Origin: Corythucha ciliata
Lineage: Eukaryota; Arthropoda; Insecta; Hemiptera; Tingidae
Direction of reading: 5' to 3'
NCBI GenBank assembly: GCA_038030265.1
Contig: CM075941.1
Coordinates: 40,238,164-40,302,163, forward strand
DNA length: 64,000 nt
Every line of letters begins with the position of its first letter. The first letter of the stretch is position 1. Shown here piece after piece: positions 1 through 10,410 of this stretch. The translations under genes were made by a program, and so were the position numbers. The notes below the pieces were generated by a model. It did not search any database, had not been told where the DNA came from, and saw only the letters and a program-made list of their open reading frames with translations.

Positions 1-382
1 TCGCCAGACGTTGCAGTGGGAAATGTTTAAGTCACGGCCAATCTCTCTCGTACTTAACGACGGATCTTCTTCCACTCTGTTGATAATTTCTTCCTCTACC
101 ACGGGATCCATCGTCCTTGGGCGGCCTGTATCGTTCGACGAGCTATTGAACTTACCTATTAAAAAAAACATTGGTAATAATGACCAATAACAAACCTGAC
201 TAACCACTTAAATTACCAATTTCACGCAATCTCTGGTGTATTAGCGAGAATGTAGTGTGGTGTGGAGTTACACGGTTCGGATATTTTTCGGCATAAATGC
301 GCACGGCTCTTAAAGAGTTGCAATCCGCGAGCCCATAAACGAGGTGCATGTCGGCCATCTCGTGAAATGAGTATCGAAACAT
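1..382 (-). CDS. DUF4817/HTH transposase-like protein, N-terminal part, runs off window edge
   Basis: Two exons on the minus strand. Exon 1 (382 down to about 200) encodes a YSxxExADMHxVYGxAxxNSxxA block with YPNR and LREIG motifs, the pattern of the DUF4817 domain common in insect mobile-element proteins. After a GTTAGT donor near 200 and an AATAG acceptor near 146 the frame continues through TGRPRT into a helix-turn-helix with STREIGRDLNIS and NVWR, typical of the DNA-binding half of such transposase-like proteins. The catalytic part would lie left of position 1. The start is the ATG at 382. The splice joins in frame, which supports the intron. Seen: motifs and splice signals. Inferred: membership of an insect DUF4817 element. 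Substrate and terminal repeats are unknown. Confidence 0.7.
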
Positions 383-602
383 TTCATCAAATGAACAAAG
401 AAATTACAAATGAAGTTGTGCAGAAAACGCAAAGAGAACAAAGGTACAAAGGTAGGAGAAGAGGTACAAAGGCTATCACAAAATCTAATGTAATTAAATG
501 TTCTACAAGAAGAAAAATCCTCTAAAACCAGAAATTCGAAGCACGAGCTGAACGTAGTAATCAGGTATACCTCACACCTGTGAGGTAATGATCACCTGAT
601 CA

Positions 603-2072
603 TTATGGAGTTAAAGGAAATCTAAATGGATAAGACTTCCAAGATTCGGAATCGAAGTGAAACGCACAGCTAATGACGATGCCATCAGCCCTAACGGGGT
701 GCTTGTCAACAGCACTTTGAAAAGCAGCACTTTTCCAGCAACGAACGAACTCCGCTAAAATATTTTTTGCCCGTGGACTCCAAGCGAGCAATGCGTTTCT
801 CCAATGAATCACAGTAAGAGAACTTCCTCAAAGTGTGATTCACGAACAACATAGTGTAATGTGATTCATTGATGTTGATGGGTAGAACCAACACATCATG
901 TTCAGGAATTGGCATGTTCATCAAACTTGATTTGCATTGCGTGTTAAGAAGATTCGAGCCAACAAAACAAGGGAGAGCATATGCAGTTTCACAAAGTTCA
1001 TGAATTTAGCATTGGACAGCTGCATCGATTACATCGTCAGCTAACCATTACCTAGGTCTCAGAGTTAAAATGTTTCGCAATGATACCACAGCTGTCCGTA
1101 GGGATCGTGTGATACATTTGAAAATGAAAGAGTTGAGGAACTTGTCTTCCATTTTTGCTAAATCTAAGCTCAAGTAGTACGTAGAGTCAATAACTACACC
1201 TGCCGAATTTGATTGCTTAATGACGGAATCAACCTCAGGGAAAACGTCCATTTGCTCAGTGGCTTGGACTACATGTTTCCTTTCGATAGTAGAAGTAGAG
1301 TCGGTTTTGACACCAATTTGGCTCATTTCTAACTTTTTAAGAAATTTAACCGTTTTGCTTTTTCGTGTCCCTCTTGCCCCACTTTTCCCCATCTTCTACA
1401 CCTTCCACTTCTTTAACTTTTGACGGCGAACCATGCTGCAATCATGGTCTGCGGGCCTATCTTGGGATAAGTGGTTTACCGTTTTCAGCTTTTTCTTGGG
1501 CTTCTGTGGCTTAGTGCAAGCCTTTGCGGGGATGTCGTGAGCAACGATTTTCATTTGAGAGTCTTTCAAGTCTTTCGTCAGGGATATAAATCTGTCTAAC
1601 CTAAGTTTAGTTTTTCTTTCGAGGACAGCCGTTTTAACTATATTGAAGTAGTCTTCAACAACCGCGTTACTTTCTCTCGAACGTCCATTTACGTTACATT
1701 GTATGAAGTCTGACCAGCACGGTGCCAGGTACATGTATTTTTTAAGAACGTAAACAAGAAATGAGGGATTGTAAAACTGATTAAATTCGCTCGAAGAGTC
1801 ACTGGTGTCAGAATAAACCAACAGCTGTGCCTTGTCCTTCACAACACAAGTTCTGCGGTAGAACATGTTCTTTTAGGGCATTGGAATCGTCGTTCGTATT
1901 GAATTGTTGTCTTCTTCAACATATTCTTCAACAGATTTGATTTAAAAAATGGTAGCGTCGTCGCGCCGAAATCCGAATAATCGAGTTTTGTCGTCGCATC
2001 GGGGAGATGCCGCATCACTGATGGCTCATGTATCGCCGCCGGTGGTATCCCTGTGTGAAATAATAAAGCCAA
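603..2072 (-). pseudogene. Ulp1-like (C48) protease gene of a transposon-type family, broken
   Basis: Several minus-strand frames read in order as one protein. The 1396-1866 segment has NAVVEDYFNIVK and LRLDRFISL, a pattern I associate with large insect transposon ORFs that end in a Ulp1 peptidase. Around 1040 a WLADDVIDA motif appears, then at 706-924 VLVLPININESHYTMLF and FSYCDSL, matching the substrate-binding, His and Asp regions of C48 SUMO-protease-like enzymes. The final Gln and Cys region near 650 is degraded: the expected Q-x-DCG pattern is not present. At least three frame changes and in-frame stops separate the pieces, so this is a pseudogene. Ulp1 domains occur in several eukaryotic DNA transposon groups; which one is unclear, and I see no terminal repeats. 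Confidence 0.6.
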
Positions 2073-3496
2073 AGGTTAGTGTGAGCACATTTAAACGTGG
2101 CAGTGGTGTCGGAAGGAGGCAAAACCACTTTAGTAAAGTGAGTGAAGTGAAGGAATATGGTTCTGTGAAAATAGGAATTAGGGGCTGGGGTTGATAAACC
2201 TCGGCCCCGCAACCTATTTTTGGCCTTTGGTGTAGTAGGCGGACGGCCGTAATGGCTAGAGGCTAGATTTAGGGGCCGCGGCGATTAGCCACGCGGCCCC
2301 TCAGCCTCTATTTGGATTTTTCTGAATATTATTTCACGCAGTTATAAAGTAAGTGATATACTTTATAAATATAAAACAGTATCAATTACCTATGACATAA
2401 TATATAATAAAATGTGAAACTCACGTCAGGTATTCCGCGTACTGCGTCAGGAGTTGCAGACAGTACGCGGCGTTCCTCGGATTGCTACCTTCCGCGGCGA
2501 ATCTTGGCCATCTCCGCTTTAAAAACGGTATCAAAATCGTTGAAACGCCGTACGCTTCTCACGGAGTAGGCTCTGCCCTTCGACTGTCCACCATCGTCGA
2601 GAAACTTTACGTAGATTTGTCGACGAGCTTTGACTACGAGTTATTTTTGCGATATGGCGTCGCCCCTCATATGGTACCGATACAAAGTCGCCGACAGATC
2701 TATTACAAACAAGAAGAAGAGAAGAGAAAAAGGACAATTTAGTGCGTGAGTTAAAAAATTTTGGACTACATTTCGAAAAACCGTTTCATGCTAAGAACGT
2801 TTTAAATTGGGGTATAAAGAGAGAGAGAAAGAGAGAGAGTGAGAGGGACAAAATGAAAGAAAGAAAGAAGAAAAAAAAAAAACTTACAGTGACTAAAGGA
2901 TCCCGCGACTGGCCTCGCTGCTTCGTCCTCAGTTGTCCCCGTGGATCCTGATGGGACGACGAACGTTGAGTTTTTTTGGAAATCAGCAGAACAAGGCGCA
3001 TTTCCATCCGGACTGGTGGCAGCATCCAAGATGCCAATATGGTCTATCTAGGGATATGGCAGAATCTTTGATGAGATCAATTGGTTCCCCTGAATAGTCG
3101 AAGACAAGGCATTTTTTGAGTTTTACTTGGCTCCAGCAGCTCAACGCGACACTTCGTTGCTTCTCTTCGGTAATCGGGAGGTTGTTTTGGATCTCTCGGG
3201 AGAAGGGAAATGCGGTCGCATATGACTCAACCGGATACGAGCAGTGTTTTTGCCAATATTCTATGCAAAAGGATTGTTTGAAGGAATTACAGGCTAAGTT
3301 ACCACGCCCCTGTCAATCGATGCTACTTTACACGCTATACTCCTCACCTTCTCAAGGCCCCCCTTGATGTCCAGAATAGGATGTCTGAAGCTCTTTGTTA
3401 AGCCCAGTAGCTCAAGGTTCATCGCAATTAGGTCATGGTCCTCCTCATCTCCAAGATGGAAGCAGAGAGTGTTTACCACCCGGTCGGCCTCTGAGG
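2073..3496. other. Stretch without a recognised gene
   Basis: Contains GC-rich imperfect palindromes at about 2184-2310 (ggggctgggg...ccccgc and gggccgcg...cgcggcccc), a GA-rich simple repeat at about 2816-2885 with an A-tract, and short open frames with no recognisable domain. The minus frame just left of the gypsy LTR (3294-3500) is open but I cannot assign it. Confidence 0.5.
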
Positions 3497-3500
3497 GGTC

Positions 3501-3933
3501 TGTGATGAAGCATCTAAACTGCACAGCAATGAAGCTCCTCCATATTATGGGGCAGGAAAAATCAAAAAGAGGACAGATGTGAAAAAAGAAAAGGGTCACT
3601 TCGTTTTGAATCGCGGGAGTGGAAAAAACTATCCTCGACATCAAAGCCAATTCAAGTCGACGACGTTACTACCCGCGGAAGTTATACGTTCTTATTGCTC
3701 ACGACGTGTTTGCGATTGTTTCAACAATCGAAGCGTACAAAGTCACCGAGATCCAACTCTCGAAGTTCTTCGTCCGGACCACCCGACACGATATCACTAC
3801 CTCTCCATCCTCAAGTTTTTCCATTTAAAATAAATATTCAAAAAATCACTGTAACTAATCAAAAACAATCTTTTCTTTCAGTTTATCCAAATTTTTTTTA
3901 AAAAATCAATAATTATAAAAAAAGGATAATACA
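3501..3933 (+). repeat. 5' LTR of the gypsy element
   Basis: 433 bp, TG...CA termini, followed two bases later by the primer binding site. Matches 16976-17408 over its full length with only a few substitutions and one poly-T/poly-A shift. Confidence 0.93.
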
Positions 3934-3935
3934 TT

Positions 3936-3953
3936 TGGCGCCTGAACATTAAG
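3936..3953 (+). promoter_or_regulatory. Primer binding site, tRNA-Lys type
   Basis: TGGCGCCTGAACA begins two bases after the LTR end. It resembles the tRNA-Lys3 complementary site TGGCGCCCGAACA used by many retroelements, with one mismatch. Position and sequence fix the 5' to 3' orientation of the element. Confidence 0.8.
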
Positions 3954-4223
3954 GACACGAAATGATCACACGTAACCGAACAACTATAAGTTGTGACAAA
4001 CAAATCGTAAATACTGCGTCTCAAACGGACTTAAATCAAGGTATGGATTCGAAATTAGAAATATTGTTTAATACTTTCGCTGATAGCATGACAAAACAAT
4101 GGGAACATTCTATAAATCAGCACCTATCCAGACACACTCAGGAGATTAACTCATATTTTGCTGATATGATCCTTCCCTGTCAGATTGTTGATGACCTTTC
4201 ATGTATTTTAAAAGAAACCAATA

Positions 4224-5521
4224 GTAGGGGAGCCCAAGAGGGGATTTCGGGATTTACTCAAGCGCGTCAGATTAACATACTGCGGATACCTTGTACCTAG
4301 TTGAGTATCTCCACGAAATATGAGCCCTATAAATGTGGCCGCCCGTCAAGGATAAAGCGTCAGATTAGTAAAGAAAAATTGATCATCAGACATTCTCGAG
4401 CGCGTCAGATTAAGGAAGTGGGAATTAATTACATGCTAAAAAGTCTATATTCCACTAATCTGACAATTTAATAGTGGCGCAAAAACGGAGGAGGTCTACA
4501 AACTTGTAAAAAAAAAAACGTCATCTTGACATTCTCGAGCGTGGCTACTTTTTTTTTTATTTTGAAGGGAATAATTCAAGGATAACGAAAAATATCTAAT
4601 CTGACGATTTCCATAAGCCGAAATAGAAAAAAATCGTCGATAAAGTTTAGTCATTATTCAACTCTTGGGACCAATTCAGTGAAACTTAGCGCCCACCCAT
4701 CTTGTGTGAAACATATGTTCCAATTCGGGAAGACGGGTGGATAGCGCCGGCGCTAAATTTTACTGAATAGGTTGCCATATGTGTTGAATAATAAAGTTTT
4801 TAAAAAAATTGCGCTTTTCTCTCTCATATCAGTTGAATAATGTTATCATTATTCAACTATTGTAGAAAAAGGTCCTTTACATCACAATTTCAGTTAACCT
4901 CAACTTACTCTTTCGAAAATGGTGCAGAAAACTAGGACTTAGGCACCAAATATAGGGCGAATTTTTTTAAAAAGTGTCAGATTAGGCGAATCCCTCCAGA
5001 TGATCGTCAGATTACTAGAGAGCACGTTTAGAACGTCAGTATGAAGCATATATATCTTAATCTGACGCGCTCGAGTATTTCAAAATGACGATTTTTTTTT
5101 GCCCATTCTGATAAGGGCCACGAGTTTGCGTCACCTCCAAATCGTCAGATTATTGAATGAGAGCTTATTTTAGGTTCACTTAACATTTCCTTAGAAAATC
5201 TGACGCGCTCGATTAATTTTTTTTTTTTTTCATTTTCAACCCTTACGTACGACCACCCCCACCATGCAAACTGTCAGATTAACATGCATACTTCAATAAA
5301 AATACGGAGACAATTGATGCTGTTAATATCTGACGCGCTCGAGAATGTCCATACAACAGTTTTTTTTTTTTACATTTTTGAAAGTCTATAGCCGCTCCCC
5401 CCACCGATGAAAAGGTGTGCATCATGTAGCAATTTTATCTTTTTATCATCTAAGCTTTGCAACCCAATAGGTCTCTACGACGCTCGAGTAAATCCCCATT
5501 TAGCATCGTGGGCTCCCCTAC
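4224..5521. mobile_element. Non-autonomous inverted-repeat element inserted in gag
   Basis: Starts GTAGGGGAGCCCA and ends TGGGCTCCCCTAC, a perfect 13-bp terminal inverted repeat. The homology then continues imperfectly inward (GGGATTT, TTTACTC, GAGCG). Both sides are flanked by TA, compatible with a TA target duplication, although the gag frames on the two sides do not join cleanly under that model. The interior has no coding frame. It is full of GTCAGATTA boxes and their complements TAATCTGAC, often extended to TCTGACGCGCTCGAG, plus a central hairpin near 4645-4795. Class is undetermined; Tc1/mariner-like is possible from the TA flank. Confidence 0.7.
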
Positions 5522-6678
5522 TACAACGAAATTTTGAGCCTCCATAAATCTCAATTCCAGCTTATTTTTGACGACTTAGTTACCATTAAACATGATATTC
5601 AAAAACTACACCTCGAACTAGGAAATTTTAAACATATGCTTAGAAACTTGACTTTAGACACAAACAATTTCAAAGAGATAGTTGACGAAGAATTTAATCA
5701 AATAGCGACGAAAATAAAATCAATTCAGATTGACAAGACGGTACCTGAGAAATTGGTGAAACCAAATTTTAAACAAATTGATAACTTGACCTTAGAAATT
5801 CATTCATTAAAAGCTAAACTGGAACAATTACAAACGGTATCAAATCATCCAAGACCATCTGACTTTGAAGTTCAAGTCAGTATGGATCAAAATAAAAAAT
5901 GTAGCCCCGAATTGAAACCTTACGTTCATTAATCTCTTAATTCGACTCCTTTGATATTTTCAAATTTCCGCAGACAGAAGCCAGGTCAATTTTTAGAATC
6001 GTTAGGTAATAAATACAAATTCTATGGTGATTATCCCTTAAAGGAGTTCTTATCATCACACTTTACTGGCGAAGCACAGGTCTGGTTTCTGCGATATGGT
6101 AGTACTTTTTCGTCTTTTAAGGATTTCGAAACAAAATTTAAAAAGGAATTCATGGATGAAAAATATCATTGCTATGTAACCCAATTATTATACAATGGGA
6201 AGTTCAATTACAATTTTAATACACCTCCTGATTTATACATCGCCAATATACTAATCCGACTTGAAGAAATTAATTTAAATCTACCGGAATTTAGTTTATT
6301 AAGAATTTTGGCCTCACATTTTGGAAATGATGTTTACCAGCACTCAATAATTAAAGATTACCAATCTGTGGATGAACTCTCAGAACATTTAAAAGATCTC
6401 TATAGAAATGGGTTGCTATCGCAGAATAAATTTCGTAGTCCAAATAAAACGAAACCGGAGGATTCTCAATCACGTCAGTTTAAACATAATCGGGACCCCA
6501 ATAAACCTAATAGGTATAACTCGCAGCCTAACAAAAATATTCATCATTTGAATAAGAATAAAACTTTTTATTCAACTTCCCGCAAAACATTTACTCCCTA
6601 TGAAAAACCTGACACTTTGTATAACCAAGAGCTGTATCAGTCACCAGATGATTATGAGGATGTTTCAACCTCGAGTAA

Positions 6679-6685
6679 AAAAAAC
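6679..6685 (+). promoter_or_regulatory. -1 ribosomal frameshift heptamer between gag and pol
   Basis: In the gag frame the codons are AGT AAA AAA AAC TAA. The heptamer A AAA AAC is a canonical X XXY YYZ slippery site placed directly before the gag stop. A one-base backward slip gives AAA AAA CTA ATT, which is exactly the open pol frame; the pol frame is closed by TAA at 6676-6678 just upstream. Whether a downstream pseudoknot exists was not tested. Confidence 0.75.
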
Positions 6686-8883
6686 TAATTCATAGCGAAA
6701 CGCAACAGTTAGAGGAACAATGTTTTAAAATAATTGATTCAGAACTATTACTTCAAGATGATAATCATAATTTAAAGCAAAAAAATAAATCTGAATGCCC
6801 TTTTATAGATATTTCATTTGAACATATATCAACAAAAGCACTGATTGATTCTGGTTCCCAAATCACTGCAATGAATTTAAAGTACTTCAAAGATAACATT
6901 GAAAATAAATTGTTCCACGAATGTTTACCTATGTGTAAAACAAGTATAACTGGTGCAGTTTCGCGAAAACCAATTTTTACTAATAAACAAATTTTGATAA
7001 ATACAAATTTCCAAGATACTATTATCCCTTTAATTTTCATTTTGATCCCTGACTTGAACAATGACATTATCATAGGCATTGATACCCTTAATTCACTAAA
7101 TGCATCGATTAATTTTCTCACTAACACTTTGATCTTACACTACCATGATATCACGATATCTCTCCCCACCAAACATAAAGGCATGTCTTTGCATCTAAAA
7201 TCAATAAATTATAATGTCCCTCACACTATTCCTCGGTCTTCTATTAATGTACAATGCAAAATCAACCGTAAAAATAGCATATCAATCGTTGATCAAATCA
7301 AGGAAACGGTGGAAAATTTATATAATTTTTTGCCTGCTGAAATATCAGTCAAACTAGAAAAGCTAATACAATATTATGCAACAATATTCAGGGAAGAAAT
7401 TGGTTTAATAAGCGGTTACACTCATGAAATTGTTGTTACTGACGATTCGCCATACAAATTGCCCTGCTATCCGATCAAGCCAACGTTATTACCAATGGCC
7501 AGAAAAGAAATTTATAAATGGTTAGACGAAGGAATTATAGAGCGTTCTGACAGCCCCTATTTGAACCCTATACTTTTCATTCCTAAAAAAGATCAAACAG
7601 TCCGTCCATGTCTGGATGCCCGATTTTTGAATCAAAGAACCATCCCCGAGTACGACTCTCCTAAGAAAATTGACGAAATATTCAAAGACCTCAGGGGATG
7701 TATTTTTTTTTCGGCAATAGATCTAAAATCAAGTTTCTTACAAGTTCCACTACACCCTAAATCTCGCCCATTTACTGCTTTTAAATTTGACGGAATTATT
7801 TATCATTTCACTAGGGTCCCGTTTGGCCTTCGCAATAGTTTACCAAGTCTGATCAAAAGTTTATCTTTAGTATTCACACCGGCCCTTAGAGACATATTTA
7901 AAATTTATGTAGATGATATAACAGTTGCATCAACCTCAGAGTCGGAACACTTGAAACATTTAGAGCTTTTATTTCAACAATGTGCTATACACAACGTAAC
8001 GTTAAACCTAAAAAAATGTAAGTTCTTCAATAACAATTTAAAAATATTAGGATATATAGTATCTAAAGATGGTATTTTTAAAGATCAAGACAAAGTTACT
8101 GCAATACGAGAGTTCCCCGCACCAACCAATGTAAAAAGATTAAAATCATTTCTCGGTTTGATTGGATTCTACTCACGGTTCACACCTAGGTTGTCTCAGA
8201 TTGCACTACCGTTATTTTATCTCTTGAAAACGACAAGCAAATGGCATTGGGGAGAGGTTCAAATGCAGGCATTTAACCACCTAAAAGAAGAACTTTGTAA
8301 AAGTGTAAATTTGTCTTTTCCATGTTTCAATCGTCCATTTTTTTTAGAATGTGATAGCTCCAACTTTGCAATGGGAAGTCAATTATTCCAATACGACGAT
8401 AACAATAAAGTATGCCCCTTGGGTTTTATGAGTAAAACATTCAGTAGTACAGAACTAAACTATACAATTACGGAAAAAGAGCTATTAGCCATTATAATGT
8501 CTGTTGAAAAATTTTATGACATAGTCGCAGGGTATGATATCGTAGTCAGGACTGACCATCAAGCTTTATTATTTTTGGAATCATGTAAGAATCCTACGCC
8601 CAGGTTAAGGAGATGGATGATGTTCCTTCAACCACTCAATTTAAAGTACGAATACATTTCTTCTAAGAATAATATAATTGCTGATCTTTTAAGTCGCAAT
8701 CCTATCTCAATAGATGAAAATCAACCTAATAATACAAGTTTTCGTGTAACTTCCATAAATTTCAATAATTTCAAAGACATTTTGAGTCAGTTAATTGGTG
8801 AACAAGACAAAGATAGGTATCTACAGTCAAAATTGAATAATAAACATTTTGTGAAACATGAAAATAAAATCAACGTAACATAA
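6679..8883 (+). CDS. pol: Gypsy pol copy A: protease, reverse transcriptase, RNase H (truncated by frameshift)
   Basis: Enters by -1 frameshift. The aspartic protease active site is ALIDSGS at about 6840-6860, with a second conserved block IIIGIDTL near 7070. The reverse transcriptase shows LPCYPIKP, FIPKKD, FSAIDLKSSFLQV, VPFGLRNS and the catalytic YVDD at about 7910. RNase H follows with FFLECDSS, TEKELLA, RTDHQALLF and ADLLSRN. Compared with copy B, four bases (ttat) are missing near 8871, so the frame ends at 8883 before integrase. Replicates the element RNA into cDNA inside particles. Confidence 0.9.
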   Translation, partial: KKLIHSETQQLEEQCFKIIDSELLLQDDNHNLKQKNKSECPFIDISFEHISTKALIDSGSQITAMNLKYFKDNIENKLFHECLPMCKTSITGAVSRKPIFTNKQILINTNFQDTIIPLIFILIPDLNNDIIIGIDTLNSLNASINFLTNTLILHYHDITISLPTKHKGMSLHLKSINYNVPHTIPRSSINVQCKINRKNSISIVDQIKETVENLYNFLPAEISVKLEKLIQYYATIFREEIGLISGYTHEIVVTDDSPYKLPCYPIKPTLLPMARKEIYKWLDEGIIERSDSPYLNPILFIPKKDQTVRPCLDARFLNQRTIPEYDSPKKIDEIFKDLRGCIFFSAIDLKSSFLQVPLHPKSRPFTAFKFDGIIYHFTRVPFGLRNSLPSLIKSLSLVFTPALRDIFKIYVDDITVASTSESEHLKHLELLFQQCAIHNVTLNLKKCKFFNNNLKILGYIVSKDGIFKDQDKVTAIREFPAPTNVKRLKSFLGLIGFYSRFTPRLSQIALPLFYLLKTTSKWHWGEVQMQAFNHLKEELCKSVNLSFPCFNRPFFLECDSSNFAMGSQLFQYDDNNKVCPLGFMSKTFSSTELNYTITEKELLAIIMSVEKFYDIVAGYDIVVRTDHQALLFLESCKNPTPRLRRWMMFLQPLNLKYEYISSKNNIIADLLSRNPISIDENQPNNTSFRVTSINFNNFKDILSQLIGEQDKDRYLQSKLNNKHFVKHENKINVT

Positions 8884-8884
8884 A

Positions 8885-9823
8885 AGACAAAAAATATAAG
8901 GTTTGTATTCCTGAAACCCTTCTTGTCCCGCTTTTAACTCGAATTCATGATCAATATTGCCATATCGGAACCCAAAAGTGTTTAAAATTATTTAACGAAA
9001 GTTTTTATAGTCGAAAAGCAAAACAAAATATAAAAATTATAATTAAAAATTGTTCTACTTGTCAATTTAAGAAACGAAGCAAATCAACCCCATGTGATAA
9101 CGAGATAATCCATTGCGACAGCACTTGGCACACAGTATCGATCGATCACATCGGTCCGTTGCCGACGGCTAAGTTCGGAAACAAGTACATCCTAACTTGC
9201 GTGGACAACCTTACCAAATTTACGATTCTTTTCCCTTGCCTTTCTACAACGACCAAGGAAACAATACAAAAAATTAAATATTTAATCAAAGAATATGGTA
9301 AACCAACACGTTTACTAACAGACAACGGACCTACATTTACGTCGAAACTTTGGAAAAATTTTCTTATACGGGAAAATATCATTCACAGACTAACGGCTGT
9401 ACACAGACCTCAGTCAAATTTAGCTGAAAGAGTAAACAAAGAAGTGATTAATTATTTGAGAATTTTGATAAACAAAAAACAAACAGTTTGGTTTTCTTTC
9501 TTACCGAAAATTCAGGACACTATTAACAAAACTTATCATGATACAATCAAATGCACACCTTACGAGGCTTTTTACAATAAATTACCTGAACGACCATGGG
9601 ATAAATTATTTATTCGCGTACCTAATTCACGACATATTCTCACAAGAGAACAACTTGATCATGTCTTACATTTACGCATTAAAAACTCCCGGGAGAGGAT
9701 TGCATACAAAATACCACATCGTACTTCCCTACAGGTTAAATTTAAATTGGGGGATTTGGTTCTTTTAATAAAAGACAGATATAGTGAGAAAAATAAAAAA
9801 ATATCAGCGAAATTATTAAATAT
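8885..9823 (+). pseudogene. pol: Gypsy pol copy A: integrase portion, 3' truncated
   Basis: After the 4-base deletion the integrase frame resumes. Visible are the zinc-binding HHCC domain (RIHDQYCHIGTQK ... CSTCQFK), then a DDE core with SIDHIGPLP, LLTDNGPTF and the ERVNKEV glutamate, and a C-terminal region that breaks at about 9823. There the sequence jumps back to the RT region. A short filler (about 9824-9836) separates the copies. Integrase inserts cDNA in host DNA; this copy lacks its last 40 or so residues and its link to RT. Confidence 0.85.
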
Positions 9824-9836
9824 ATCGCACCCTTAC

Positions 9837-10099
9837 TTCAAAAGATCAAACAGTCCGTCCATGTCTGGATGCCCGATTTTTGAATCAAAGAACCATCCCC
9901 GAGTACGACTCTCCTAAGAAAATTGACGAAATATTCAAAGACCTCAGGGGATGTATTTTTTTTTCGGCAATAGATCTAAAATCAAGTTTCTTACAAGTTC
10001 CACTACACCCTAAATCTCGCCCATTTACTGCTTTTAAATTTGACGGAATTATTTATCATTTCACTAGGGTCCCGTTTGGCCTTCGCAATAGTTTACCAG
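9837..10099 (+). pseudogene. Duplicated gypsy RT fragment (copy B, 5' part)
   Basis: Repeats positions 7589-7843 of copy A almost base for base (KKDQTVRPCLDA through FGLRNS). The open frame then runs into the 3' end of the LINE at about 10098. The next 280 bp of RT (including the YVDD box) are missing from copy B. Confidence 0.88.
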
Positions 10100-10410
10100 G
10101 ATTGTGCCTTCTTCCCGCCCTGGCTTGATGCCTTGAAAGGCACATAACCAGGATAAAGCCTGACATGACGGCCGGGAAGTGACCCGACACGTGCAAGTCC
10201 TGGTTATCCTCGCTCCACTCCCCGTCAGCCACACCAGCTGGTCAAGGCTGGTGCGTTACCGGTGTGGACCGCTTGGCGGTGGGGAGTTTTACAGGTGGTA
10301 AAGTAGGGGCGAGGAGAGATACCCGTTCGATGATCGTTGGTTGCTACCGGTGAGCTGTTTCTTGTTGTGCGTGATGGTGATCGTTGTTGGAGGTGTTGGT
10401 TCGCGGTTGT

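Larger units (their letters stand above)
3962..6688 (+). pseudogene. gag: Gypsy gag, split by an inserted element and one stop codon
   Basis: Three open segments share one reading frame: 3962-4222, 5525-5929 and 5933-6688. A 1.3-kb insertion lies between the first two and a single TAA at 5930-5932 between the last two. The middle part is coiled-coil-like (heptad-spaced Leu/Ile). The third contains a retrotransposon-gag capsid region with GEAQVWF, FKDFETKFKKEF and LLRILASHF-type motifs, then a basic Asn/Lys-rich tail. I see no CCHC zinc knuckle. It ends at TAA 6686-6688 directly after a slippery heptamer that puts pol in the -1 frame. Gag would form the particle that carries the RNA; this copy cannot make it in one piece. 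Confidence 0.8.

Noticed and set aside
262..525. Plus-strand 87-codon frame
   Set aside because: Opposite strand of the DUF4817 exon for its first half; basic low-complexity tail with no match.
3294..3500. Open minus frame (DPSEADRVVNTL...) as a second gypsy gag
   Set aside because: Faint resemblance to gag helices but no diagnostic motif and stops follow; not supportable.
4224..5521. CRISPR-like array from regularly repeated GTCAGATTA boxes
   Set aside because: Boxes occur in both orientations with irregular spacing in a eukaryotic context; they fit hairpin arms of a mobile element, not repeat-spacer units.
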